This document shows positions 8,708-18,295 of a stretch of 48,168 nucleotides of DNA, piece by piece. Made by a program: the position numbers and the translations under genes. The DNA is from Candidatus Minthousia equi (GTDB lineage: Bacteria; Bacteroidota; Bacteroidia; Bacteroidales; Bacteroidaceae). The notes beneath the pieces were generated by a model. It saw only the letters and a program-made list of their open reading frames with translations, was not told where the DNA came from and made no database searches. The first letter of the stretch is position 1, and each line of letters opens with the position of its first letter. The stretch is from assembly GCA_018065125.1 (NCBI GenBank), contig JAGHTY010000075.1:1-48168 (forward strand), written 5' to 3'.

Positions 8708-9568
8708 ATGAAAAAAACAACAATCATCATGGCTTTTGCTGCAGTTTGCGGCTTGGCTTCATGTAACGCTCAGGGTTCAAAGGCAGATTTGAGAACTGAC
8801 GTAGATTCATTGTCTTACAACATGGGTGTTACCAGCACTCAGGGTTTGCAGGAGTACTTGGTACGCGGTATGGGTGTAGATACCACCTATATGGCAGAGT
8901 TCCTGAAGGGTGTTCAGGAAGGTGTAAAGGCTGGTGATGACAAGCAGCTGAGTGCTTATTACGCAGGTATCCAGATTGGTCAGCGCATGAGCACCCAGAT
9001 GATTCAGGGTATGAACCAGCAGGTATTTGGTGCCGACTCAACCAAGACTTTGAGTATGAACAACCTTTTGGCAGGTTTCATGGATGCCATCAACAAGAAA
9101 GCTAACATGGAAGAGTCTCAGGCATTTGTTGAGGCAAAGATGAAGGTTATTCAGGAAAAGGCTTTGTTGGAGCAGTTCGGTGCTAACAAGAAGGCAGGTG
9201 AAGATTTCTTGGCAGCCAATGCAAAGAAGGAAGGCGTAAAGGTATTGGACGGTGGCGTTCAGTACAAGGTATTGCAGGAAGGTAATGGTCCTGTACCAGC
9301 TGATACTTCAAAGGTTGTAGTAAACTACAAGGGTACCTTGATTGATGGTACTGAGTTTGACAGTTCATACAAGCGCAATGAACCAGCTAAGTTCCGTGCT
9401 AATCAGGTTATCAAGGGTTGGACAACAGCTTTGACTCACATGCCTGTAGGTTCTAAGTGGGAAGTTTACATTCCACAGGAGCTGGGTTATGCAGAGCGTG
9501 GTGGCGGTCAGCAGATTCAGCCATTCTCAGCTTTGATTTTCGAAATCGAATTGCTGGGCATCGAATAA
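8708..9568 (+). CDS. FKBP-type peptidyl-prolyl isomerase lipoprotein
   Basis: Lipobox VCGLASCN; C-terminal FKBP domain similar to preceding gene. Confidence 0.93.
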   Translation: MKKTTIIMAFAAVCGLASCNAQGSKADLRTDVDSLSYNMGVTSTQGLQEYLVRGMGVDTTYMAEFLKGVQEGVKAGDDKQLSAYYAGIQIGQRMSTQMIQGMNQQVFGADSTKTLSMNNLLAGFMDAINKKANMEESQAFVEAKMKVIQEKALLEQFGANKKAGEDFLAANAKKEGVKVLDGGVQYKVLQEGNGPVPADTSKVVVNYKGTLIDGTEFDSSYKRNEPAKFRANQVIKGWTTALTHMPVGSKWEVYIPQELGYAERGGGQQIQPFSALIFEIELLGIE

Positions 9569-9600
9569 GCAGAAAAGAGCATTAATTTGTAAATAAAACA

Positions 9601-9638
9601 AAAAAAGCATCGAATTTTTACGTTCGATGCTTTTTTTT
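9601..9638 (+). terminator. Intrinsic terminator
   Basis: AAAAAAGCATCGAA / TTCGATGCTTTTTT. Confidence 0.9.
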
Positions 9639-9699
9639 GAATAAAAATCACTATTTTTGCTTACAAATTGATAGACTTACAAACTAAAACTTATAAATT

Positions 9700-10167
9700 A
9701 TGGAGAAAATTGATAGCCTGGATAAACAAATCCTTAATATCATTTCAGGAAACGCTCGTATTCCATTCAAAGATGTAGCTGCTCAGTGTGGTGTTTCACG
9801 TGCTGCCATTCATCAGCGTGTTCAGCGTTTGATTGATATGGGTGTTATCGTAGGTTCTGGTTACGACGTTAATCCAAAGAGTCTGGGCTATAGCACTTGT
9901 ACTTATGTAGGAATCCGTTTGGAAAAGGGTTCTATGTACAAGGCTGTTGTGGAGCATTTGAAGAAGATTCCAGAAATTGTGGAATGCCACTTTACTACTG
10001 GTCCTTACACAATGCTTACCAAACTATATTCAAGAGACAACGAGCAGTTGATGGACTTGCTGAATAATCGTATTCAGGAAATTCCAGGTGTTATTGCTAC
10101 AGAAACCTTGATTTCGCTGGATCAGAGTATCAAGCGCGAAATACCTATTCATTTTGTAGAAGAATGA
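9700..10167 (+). CDS. Lrp/AsnC family transcriptional regulator
   Basis: LDKQILNIISGNARIPFKDVAAQCGVSRAAIHQRVQRL. Confidence 0.92.
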   Translation: MEKIDSLDKQILNIISGNARIPFKDVAAQCGVSRAAIHQRVQRLIDMGVIVGSGYDVNPKSLGYSTCTYVGIRLEKGSMYKAVVEHLKKIPEIVECHFTTGPYTMLTKLYSRDNEQLMDLLNNRIQEIPGVIATETLISLDQSIKREIPIHFVEE

Positions 10168-10463
10168 CTATATATTGGGAAGGATTGCTGATTGGCATAT
10201 CAACCTTTCTGATTATAGGCTTATTTCATCCTATTGTAATAAAGGTTGAATATTATTCAGGAACACGCTATTGGTGGGTGTTCCTGCTTATTGGTTTAAT
10301 GGGAGTAGCAGCATCGTTGCTCATAGAAAGCACTTTTGTTGCAGCACTTTTGGGTGTGTTTGCCTTTTCTTCTTTCTGGACGATCAAGGAACTCTTCGAC
10401 CAGGTAGAACGTGTAAAGAAAGGGTGGTTCCCTAAAAACCCCAATCGTAAGTACGATTTCTAA
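10164..10463 (+). CDS. DUF4491 family membrane protein
   Basis: LLIGISTFLIIGLFHPIVIKVEYYSGTRYWW. Confidence 0.8.
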   Translation: MTIYWEGLLIGISTFLIIGLFHPIVIKVEYYSGTRYWWVFLLIGLMGVAASLLIESTFVAALLGVFAFSSFWTIKELFDQVERVKKGWFPKNPNRKYDF

Positions 10464-10477
10464 AAAAGAGATAGGCT

Positions 10478-12253
10478 ATGTCTGATTTTGACTGGAAGCA
10501 ACAATACGACCATCTTCATGCCTCTTTTCCTGGTTATATGAAGCAGCCGGTGATTGGTCTTACAGGAAACTTTACCGAAGGTAACTGTACCCTTGCCGAG
10601 GCCTACTATAGTGCCATTATACGTGCTGGCGGTACCCCGCTTATCATTCCCCCTTTTGCACAGAAAGATGCGCTGGTGAACCTGTTAGATTCACTGGATG
10701 GTATTCTTTTTACCGGAGGTGCCGATCTTAATCCACTTTTTGTGGGTGAGGAGCCTGTTAGGGAATTGCATGGGGTGAACGTGCATCGTGATTTGCAGGA
10801 ACTGTTGTTGGCTCGTCTGGCATTCGACCGTCAGTTGCCAATCTTGGGTATCTGCCGTGGCATCCAGCTGCTTGTAGCAGCACTGGATGGTTCAATTTAC
10901 CAAGATATTTATTCACAGGCTACTAGTATAGCAAAAGGTGGCAAGTTCATCAAGCACTCGCAGGAGATGGAACGTGGCGTGGCTTCACACTCTGTGAATA
11001 TTGAGGCAGATAGTTTGTTGCACCAGATTTTCCGAAAGGAAAAATTGTATGTCAATTCATTCCATCATCAGGCAGTAAACAATCCCGGACCTTGTCTAAA
11101 GGTGGTGGCAACAGCACCAGATGGGGTAATTGAAGCGGTAGAATCTACAGAATACAAACCTATTCTTGGCGTACAGTGGCATCCTGAAAGCTTTGGCATG
11201 TTTGGCGATGATGCCATGGAACCTTTGTTCCAGTGGTTAATCCGTGAAGCAACCTTGTTCCAGGAAACAAAAAATATTCATCGTGACATTATCACCTTGG
11301 ATTCACACTGTGATACCCCCATGTTCTTTGACCAGAAGATTCACTTTGACCAGCGTGACAAGCGCATCCTTGTAGATCTTCATAAAATGACAGAGGGTAG
11401 GCAAGATGCTACCATTATGGTGGCATATCTAAAACAGCAGGAACGCACGGATGAGGCACTGCTGGCAGCCACAGCAAAGGCAGACCGCATTCTGAATGAA
11501 ATCGAGAGTATGGTGGCACAAAGCTGTGAATATGTAGATATTGCATATACTCCAGCCGACATACTTCGTTTGAAGAAGCAGGGAAAGAAAGCGGTAATGC
11601 TGGGTATAGAAAACGGTTATGCCATAGGTAAGGACATCAGCAACGTAGAACGTTTTCGTAAACGTGGCGTGGTTTATATGACCCTTTGCCACAATGGCGA
11701 CAATGATATCTGTGATTCTGCCAAAGGACAGAATGAGCATAGTGGCATCAGCGATTTTGGAGCACAGGTGGTAAAGGAAATGAATCGTGTGGGTATGATG
11801 GTAGATCTTTCTCATGCTGCAGAAAAGAGTTTCTTCGATGCGCTTGAGATAAGCAAATTGCCAATTGTCTGCTCTCATTCCAGTTCCAAGGCACTATGTA
11901 ATCACCCCCGAAACCTTACTGATGAGCAGCTAAAAGCACTGGCAGCTAAAGATGGTGTGGCACAGGTAACGCTTTATTCTGGTTTTCTGCGTGAAAATCA
12001 ACCAGCCACCATTCTTGATGCAATAGAGCACCTGAATCATATGGTAAATATCATGGGTGTTGAACATGTAGGTATTGGTACGGATTTTGATGGTGATGGT
12101 GGTATTATTGGCTGTGCATGCAGTAGTGAATTGCTTCAGTTTACACGGAGATTATTGCTTGAACGTTACAGCAAGGCAGACATTGAATTGATTTGGGGTG
12201 GCAATTTCCTACGCGTGATGAATCAGATTCAACAGGCATCTGAAATTAAATGA
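10478..12253 (+). CDS. Fusion of class I glutamine amidotransferase-like (C26, gamma-glutamyl-GABA hydrolase type) and membrane dipeptidase (M19)
   Basis: ILGICRGIQLL and LGVQWHPE in N-half; TLDSHCDTPM, MVDLSHA, HVGIGTDFDGDGG in C-half. Confidence 0.9.
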   Translation: MSDFDWKQQYDHLHASFPGYMKQPVIGLTGNFTEGNCTLAEAYYSAIIRAGGTPLIIPPFAQKDALVNLLDSLDGILFTGGADLNPLFVGEEPVRELHGVNVHRDLQELLLARLAFDRQLPILGICRGIQLLVAALDGSIYQDIYSQATSIAKGGKFIKHSQEMERGVASHSVNIEADSLLHQIFRKEKLYVNSFHHQAVNNPGPCLKVVATAPDGVIEAVESTEYKPILGVQWHPESFGMFGDDAMEPLFQWLIREATLFQETKNIHRDIITLDSHCDTPMFFDQKIHFDQRDKRILVDLHKMTEGRQDATIMVAYLKQQERTDEALLAATAKADRILNEIESMVAQSCEYVDIAYTPADILRLKKQGKKAVMLGIENGYAIGKDISNVERFRKRGVVYMTLCHNGDNDICDSAKGQNEHSGISDFGAQVVKEMNRVGMMVDLSHAAEKSFFDALEISKLPIVCSHSSSKALCNHPRNLTDEQLKALAAKDGVAQVTLYSGFLRENQPATILDAIEHLNHMVNIMGVEHVGIGTDFDGDGGIIGCACSSELLQFTRRLLLERYSKADIELIWGGNFLRVMNQIQQASEIK

Positions 12254-12259
12254 TAAGAA

Positions 12260-13252
12260 ATGAACAAGTTTAAATATTTTTTGCTGGCAGGTATCCTACT
12301 TCTTGTTGCCTGCGGTAGTAGCAACAAAAACAACACTGTTACACAGGTTGAGGTTGATGAGGTAAAAGCACCGGAGTTCAATGCAGACAGTGCCTATCAA
12401 TATGTGAAGAAACAGTGCGACTTTGGACCTCGTATTCCAAATAGCAAGGCACACGAGAATTGTGCCGACTGGTTGGAGAATCAGTTCAAGGCTTTTGGGG
12501 CAACTGTAACTGTGCAGGAAGATAATCTGAAAGCATGGGATGGTAATACCTTGAAAATGCGCAATATCATAGCTAGTTATAAGCCCGAAAGCGGAAAACG
12601 TGTATTGATTTGTTCTCATTGGGATAGTCGCCCTTGGGCTGATAACGATCCAGATGCAGCTAATCATCGTACACCTATCGATGGAGCGGATGATGGTGCC
12701 AGTGGCGTAGGTGTGATGCTAGAGTTGGCACGACAATTTCAGCAGAAATGCCCAGAAGTGGGTGTGGATTTGATATGCTTTGACTTGGAGGACTATGGTG
12801 TGGCACAATGGTACGATGGTCAAAAGGACGAAAATAGTTGGTGCCTGGGTTCACAGTACTGGTCACGAAATCCTCACAAAGCTGGTTACAATGCACGCTT
12901 TGGTGTTTTGCTGGATATGGTAGGTAACAAGAATGCGGTGTTCTATCAGGAGTATTTCTCAATGAGATATGCCAAGAATGTAGTAAACCGTCTTTGGAAC
13001 AAGGCTGAGAAAATGGGAATGGGTGGTCGTTTCGTGAAGAAAGATGGCGGTGGCGTAACTGATGATCATTGTCCTATCAATGAAATTGCCAAGATACCTT
13101 GTGTAGATATCATCCCACTGTATCCAGACAATGAATCAAGCAGTTTTGGTCCTGTTTGGCATACTTTGAATGACAATATCAGCAATATTGACCCTTCAAC
13201 TTTAAAGCAAGTTGGCCAGTTGCTTATGGAAGTAATCTATAACGAAAAGTAA
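12260..13252 (+). CDS. M28-family lipoprotein, glutaminyl-peptide cyclotransferase-like
   Basis: Lipobox LLVACGSS; ICSHWDSRPWADNDPDAANHRTPIDGADDGASGVGVMLE. Confidence 0.85.
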   Translation: MNKFKYFLLAGILLLVACGSSNKNNTVTQVEVDEVKAPEFNADSAYQYVKKQCDFGPRIPNSKAHENCADWLENQFKAFGATVTVQEDNLKAWDGNTLKMRNIIASYKPESGKRVLICSHWDSRPWADNDPDAANHRTPIDGADDGASGVGVMLELARQFQQKCPEVGVDLICFDLEDYGVAQWYDGQKDENSWCLGSQYWSRNPHKAGYNARFGVLLDMVGNKNAVFYQEYFSMRYAKNVVNRLWNKAEKMGMGGRFVKKDGGGVTDDHCPINEIAKIPCVDIIPLYPDNESSSFGPVWHTLNDNISNIDPSTLKQVGQLLMEVIYNEK

Positions 13253-13255
13253 GAA

Positions 13256-13681
13256 ATGAAATCAATAAACGAAATACAAGACGAAATCATAGAGGAGTTC
13301 TCTGATTTTGAAGACTGGATGGACAAGTATCAGTTGCTCATTGACCTTGGTAACGAACAACAGCCATTGGAAGAACAATATAAAAATGAGCAGAATCTTA
13401 TTGATGGTTGTCAGAGTCGTGTTTGGTTGCAGTGTGATGCAGAGGATGGCAAGTTGGTTTTCCGTGCAGAGAGCGATGCCTTGATTGTGAAAGGCATAGT
13501 AACTTTGTTGATCAAGGTATTGTCTGGTCACACCCCTGATGAAATTTTGAATTCAGAATTGTATTTCATTGAGCAGATAGGCTTGAAAGAGCATCTTTCT
13601 CCAACCCGCAGCAATGGTTTGCTGGCCATGGTTAAGCAAATGCGAATGTATGCCTTGGCATATAAGGCAAAGGGTTTGTAA
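13256..13681 (+). CDS. sufE: SufE family Fe-S cluster protein
   Basis: LIDGCQSRVWL motif. Confidence 0.92.
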   Translation: MKSINEIQDEIIEEFSDFEDWMDKYQLLIDLGNEQQPLEEQYKNEQNLIDGCQSRVWLQCDAEDGKLVFRAESDALIVKGIVTLLIKVLSGHTPDEILNSELYFIEQIGLKEHLSPTRSNGLLAMVKQMRMYALAYKAKGL

Positions 13682-13690
13682 GAATCATAT

Positions 13691-14782
13691 ATGCAGAAGG
13701 TAAGTTCCCGTCGTATTCGGCGCATAACGCTCATTGTTCTTTTTGTCTTTGTGTTACTCATACGGTTCATTCCGTATGGTGGTGAGTTTTATGCCACTTA
13801 CCTTTATCCTAGTATCTCATCTTTTCTTTCCTGGGTTGCTTCATGTGTTAGTTTTTCTTTGGAAGAGTGGTTGGTGCTGCTATTTGCCTTTGTACTGGTT
13901 TTCTATCCCATTATCGCCTTTCTGTGTGGTAGAAACTGGAAGAGAACCTTAAAAGGAGAACTGGAAGTAGCAGGTTGGCTGTTTGTGTGGTTCTATATGG
14001 GGTGGGGGTGTAATTATTTCCGCAATAGTTTCTACGAACGGTTGATGGTTGCTCCTTTGCCTTACAGTGAAACCCTGTTTGACCATTATCTATCCGACTA
14101 TACTGATAGCCTTAACGCATCGTATGTGGCTGTTTCGAAGATAGACGAAGTGAAAGTACGCGAAGAGATAAAAGAACTGTATAGGTGCGTGCCATATGGC
14201 TATGGGTTAACCGAACCAAAAGATTATCAAGAACCTAAGGAGCTTTGTTTCAACGAGCTTTATTCTTCGGTTGGTGTTTTGGGTTACATGGGACCTTTTT
14301 TCTGTGAATCTCAAGTAAATGAAGAACTTCTGCCAGTACAGTATCCGTTTACCTATGCACATGAATTGGCACATTTGTTGGGTGTAAGTAGTGAGGCTGA
14401 GGCTAATTTCTGGGCTTATACTGTATGTACGCATTCCCATATTCGTGCTGTGAAATACGCTGGTTATCTAGGTATGCTTCCTTACATTATGCAAAATCTT
14501 AGCAAAACACATAGCAAGGAGTTTTTCAATGAATGGCAGGAGCGTGTAAACCCCAGTATCCTGCAAGAACGTAAGCAAATCTCCAAGTATTGGCAAGATC
14601 GACACAGTTCATTCCTTGGTGGGGTGCAGAACGTTTTCTATGATTTGTTCCTTAAGTCAAACAAAATAAGCAATGGCAAGCAGAACTATGCTGATGCCAT
14701 TGCTATGATTATTGCTGTTAGAGTTTCTATGGATGAAAGTCCTTTGAAATTGCAAGGTCGTGGACTTTCAAAGAAGCAGTAA
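13691..14782 (+). CDS. DUF3810 domain-containing membrane protein
   Basis: N-terminal TM segments; HELAHLLG metalloprotease-like motif. Confidence 0.8.
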   Translation: MQKVSSRRIRRITLIVLFVFVLLIRFIPYGGEFYATYLYPSISSFLSWVASCVSFSLEEWLVLLFAFVLVFYPIIAFLCGRNWKRTLKGELEVAGWLFVWFYMGWGCNYFRNSFYERLMVAPLPYSETLFDHYLSDYTDSLNASYVAVSKIDEVKVREEIKELYRCVPYGYGLTEPKDYQEPKELCFNELYSSVGVLGYMGPFFCESQVNEELLPVQYPFTYAHELAHLLGVSSEAEANFWAYTVCTHSHIRAVKYAGYLGMLPYIMQNLSKTHSKEFFNEWQERVNPSILQERKQISKYWQDRHSSFLGGVQNVFYDLFLKSNKISNGKQNYADAIAMIIAVRVSMDESPLKLQGRGLSKKQ

Positions 14783-14800
14783 TTTCTACTTACAACAGTC

Positions 14801-17122
14801 TTATCTTCTTCTTGACTTTTTGCTTTTCTGGGTTTTCTTGAATTTACTTTCAGAAGATGAACGCTGTTTGCTATCTGTTGTCTGCAGTTTGCTGTCGTGT
14901 GAAGCGAGTACAAAATCCAGTTGTTTTCGTTCCAGATTTGCCTGTGCTACCTTTATCTTTATGCTGTCGCCAAGAGAGTAGCGCTTGTTGGTATCCCTGC
15001 TGTACAGACAATAGTTGCGATCATCGTAGATGAAGTAACCATCATCAAGGTCGCGGATAGGAATCATGCCTTCGCACTTGTTTTCGTTGATTTCTACGTA
15101 AAGACCCCATTCGGTAACTCCGCTTACAGTACCTTCAAATTCCTGTCCCAGATGATCCTGCATGAACTCTACCTGCTTGTACTTGATACTGCTGCGCTCT
15201 GCAGATGCTGCAGTCTGCTCCATGGCACTGCAGTGCTCGCACAGTTCCTCGTACTTGCTTTCCTGTGCAGTGCGTCCCTTGCTGTCAATGTAGCGGGTAA
15301 GCAAGCGGTGCACCATCATATCTGGATATCGACGGATAGGTGAGGTAAAGTGTGTGTAGTGCTCAAATGCCAAGCCATAGTGACCAATATTATGAGTACT
15401 ATACTTTGCCTTCATCATTGTACGTACAGATACTGTCTCGATGAGGTTTTGCTCAGGCTTTCCGCTGATTTCATCCAGCAGAGAGTTGATGTTCTTTGCC
15501 ACTTCAGTCTTAGTGCCATCGGTTTTTAGCTTGTAACCAAAGCGAGTGATGAAATCCTTCAGTTTATCCAGTTTTTCGGGATCTGGCAAGTCGTGAATAC
15601 GGTAAACAAATGTCTTTGCTTTCTTGTTTCTAGGAACCTTTCCAATGGTTTCTGCTACGGTGCGGTTTGCCAGCAACATGAATTCCTCCACCAGTTTGTT
15701 GGCATCCTTGCTGTATTTGAAATATACACTCAGTGGTTTTCCCTTGTCATCGATTTCAAAGCGAACTTCGTATCTATCAAAGTTGATGGCTCCTTCCTTG
15801 AAACGCTTGTCGCGCAACAATTTTGCCAGCTTATCCAGAATGATTAACTCTTCTGCAAATTCACCTTCTGGTTTTAGGGTGCCATTTAGATACTCTTCAT
15901 GACGATGTGCCTGAGGGCGAGGACGGCCTTCATCGTAGTTCTCTGCTACGCCGTTTTGTTCAAGAATAGCCTGTGCCTCTTCATAAGTAAAGCGACGGTT
16001 ACTTTTAATTAAGGTGTGAACGATTCTGCTGTGCTTGACTTCTGCCTTGTCGTTCATGTGTAGAATAACAGAGTATGCAACCTTTTCTTCATCCTGTCGT
16101 AAAGAGCATAGTTCGTTACACAGTCTTTCTGGCAGCATAGGGATGGTTCTGTCTACTAAATAAACAGAGGTAGCACGGTTTACTGCTTCCTTATCTATTA
16201 CGCCACCTTCCTTGACGAAATAGGTGACGTCGGCAATGTGTACGCCAACTTCCCACAAACCATTAGGCAATTTGCGTACAGAAAGAGCATCGTCAAAGTC
16301 CTTTGCATCACGTGGGTCGATGGTAAAGGTGGTTACGTTTCTGAAGTCCTCTCGTTGTGCAATCTCCTCTTCTGGAATGATGTCGGAGATGCGGTTTGCC
16401 GCTGCTTCTACGTTCTTTGGATAACTATAAGGTAAGCCATATTCTGCAAGGATGGCGTGCATTTCGGTATCGTTGTTTCCGGCATTTCCTAATACATCCA
16501 ATACCACGCCAATAGGATTACGGCCTTTATCGGGCCATTCCACAATCTTCACCACTGCCTTCTGGCCATCTTTTCCTCCTTTTAGTTTTTCACGAGGAAT
16601 GAAGATGTCGCTGCTGGTACGATTGTCGCAGGCAAGGAAGGCAAAGTTCTTTCCTACCTGTAAGGTACCCACGAATGTATCCTTTGCGCGCTCGATGATT
16701 TCTATCACTTCGCCTTCACGACTATGTCCTCGCTGACGAGCAAAGATGGCAACTTTTACACGGTCGCCATTCATGGCATGTGCCGAATTTGCTTCTGCAA
16801 TTAGGATTGGTTCACCGGCATCATCTGGCATGAACTGATTCTTGCCGTGATTCTTGCGTTGGAACACGCCGGTAAGAATTTGCTCGGTGTTCTTAAATCT
16901 GAATTTATTTGTCTCTGGCTGAGTAAGATAGTCTTCATCTACCAAATCTAGCAAGATGTCAACGCACAGCATTTTCAGAGGGTGTGTGTTTAGCCCTAGT
17001 TCCCTGAAAATGGTTTTCATTGGATAAACTTCTTCGGGGTTACTCTGAAATAGGTGCAATACCATTTCTAGCAACTCTTTCTTCGTGAGGCGCTTGCCTC
17101 CCTTTTTTCCTGACTTTCCCAT
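14801..17122 (-). CDS. rnr: Ribonuclease R
   Basis: FTIDPRDAKDFDDALSV; HYTHFTSPIRRYPDMMVHR; S1 domain. Confidence 0.96.
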   Translation of the reverse strand: MGKSGKKGGKRLTKKELLEMVLHLFQSNPEEVYPMKTIFRELGLNTHPLKMLCVDILLDLVDEDYLTQPETNKFRFKNTEQILTGVFQRKNHGKNQFMPDDAGEPILIAEANSAHAMNGDRVKVAIFARQRGHSREGEVIEIIERAKDTFVGTLQVGKNFAFLACDNRTSSDIFIPREKLKGGKDGQKAVVKIVEWPDKGRNPIGVVLDVLGNAGNNDTEMHAILAEYGLPYSYPKNVEAAANRISDIIPEEEIAQREDFRNVTTFTIDPRDAKDFDDALSVRKLPNGLWEVGVHIADVTYFVKEGGVIDKEAVNRATSVYLVDRTIPMLPERLCNELCSLRQDEEKVAYSVILHMNDKAEVKHSRIVHTLIKSNRRFTYEEAQAILEQNGVAENYDEGRPRPQAHRHEEYLNGTLKPEGEFAEELIILDKLAKLLRDKRFKEGAINFDRYEVRFEIDDKGKPLSVYFKYSKDANKLVEEFMLLANRTVAETIGKVPRNKKAKTFVYRIHDLPDPEKLDKLKDFITRFGYKLKTDGTKTEVAKNINSLLDEISGKPEQNLIETVSVRTMMKAKYSTHNIGHYGLAFEHYTHFTSPIRRYPDMMVHRLLTRYIDSKGRTAQESKYEELCEHCSAMEQTAASAERSSIKYKQVEFMQDHLGQEFEGTVSGVTEWGLYVEINENKCEGMIPIRDLDDGYFIYDDRNYCLYSRDTNKRYSLGDSIKIKVAQANLERKQLDFVLASHDSKLQTTDSKQRSSSESKFKKTQKSKKSRRR

Positions 17123-17151
17123 AGCAAATTGGGTTTAATGGTTAGTTTTTA

Positions 17152-17159
17152 CAAAGATA
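17152..17159 (-). promoter_or_regulatory. -7 box TATCTTTG (minus strand) for rnr
   Basis: CAAAGATA on plus strand, 29 nt upstream of start. Confidence 0.5.
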
Positions 17160-17200
17160 GGAACTTTATAACTAAAATGAAAATGAAAACGATAAAAAAA

Positions 17201-17235
17201 TAACTCCTTACTATTAACTATTAACTCTTAACTAT
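17201..17235 (+). repeat. 7-bp array: TAACTCC TTACTAT TAACTAT TAACTCT TAACTAT
   Basis: Five in-phase heptads ending 4 nt before a -7 box. Confidence 0.8.
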
Positions 17236-17239
17236 TTTG

Positions 17240-17247
17240 TACCTTTG
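17240..17247 (+). promoter_or_regulatory. -7 box TACCTTTG just 5 nt before the epimerase ATG
   Basis: TACCTTTG-CACCC-ATG. Confidence 0.55.
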
Positions 17248-17252
17248 CACCC

Positions 17253-18290
17253 ATGAAACAAAGTATTCTCATAACAGGTGCCAGTGGATTTATCGGAAGT
17301 TTTTTGGTAGAGGAGGCACTACGACAAGGGTTTGATACCTGGGCTGGAATCAGGAAAAGCAGCAGCAAGAAGTTTCTTGGCGACAAGCGTATTCATTTCA
17401 TAGAGCTTGACTTTGGTGATACAGAGGTGCTGGGAAGGCAGTTAAGGACACATCATAATGAGAATGGTCCCTGGGATGTAGTGATACATTGTGCGGGTGC
17501 TACCAAGTGTAAGAAGGATGAGGATTTTGAAAAGCACAACTACTGGGCTACCCGTAATCTTACCGTGGAACTGCGTCGTCAAGGCATGCGTCCAAAGCAG
17601 TTTGTGTATATCAGCAGCCTTAGTATCTTCGGTCCTATTCGTGACAAGGCAACTCACCCTAAGACGGATAAGTGGATTTATGATCCTATTCTTGAAACTG
17701 ATACACCAAAGCCAAATACTGCATATGGTCGTAGTAAGGTTAAGACAGAGAATTATCTTAAGTCATTGCAAGATTATCCTTATCTTATATTCCGTCCAAC
17801 TGGTGTATATGGTCCTCGTGAACGCGATTACTTCCTCATGGCAAAAAGCATCAAGAAACACACTGATTTTGCAGTAGGTTTTACCAAGCAGGAGATTACC
17901 TTTGTTTATGTAAAGGACCTTGTGCAGGCAATTTTCCTAGGTATAGAGAAAGGTGTTGTGCAACGCGAATACTTTGTTAGCGATGGTGATGTATATGATA
18001 GCAGAACCTTCAGTGATTTGCTGCAAAAAGAACTAGGTGTGCACTTTGTGCTACATTTCCGCAGTCCGTTGTGGCTTTTGAAGGTTATCTGTGGTGTTTC
18101 CGGATGGTTTGCTCGCATGATGGGAAAGGTAAGTACCCTGAATCCCGACAAGTATCAGATTATGAAACAGCGAAACTGGCAATGCGATATTGAGCCCCTG
18201 AAGCGTGAGTTGGGCTATGAACCTAAATACAACTTGGAACGTGGTGTTGCCGAAGCAATCAAATGGTATAAAGAAAACAAGTGGCTATAA
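17253..18290 (+). CDS. NAD-dependent epimerase/dehydratase (extended SDR)
   Basis: ILITGASGFIGSFLVEEAL; YGRSK. Confidence 0.93.
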   Translation: MKQSILITGASGFIGSFLVEEALRQGFDTWAGIRKSSSKKFLGDKRIHFIELDFGDTEVLGRQLRTHHNENGPWDVVIHCAGATKCKKDEDFEKHNYWATRNLTVELRRQGMRPKQFVYISSLSIFGPIRDKATHPKTDKWIYDPILETDTPKPNTAYGRSKVKTENYLKSLQDYPYLIFRPTGVYGPRERDYFLMAKSIKKHTDFAVGFTKQEITFVYVKDLVQAIFLGIEKGVVQREYFVSDGDVYDSRTFSDLLQKELGVHFVLHFRSPLWLLKVICGVSGWFARMMGKVSTLNPDKYQIMKQRNWQCDIEPLKRELGYEPKYNLERGVAEAIKWYKENKWL

Positions 18291-18295
18291 GTTTT

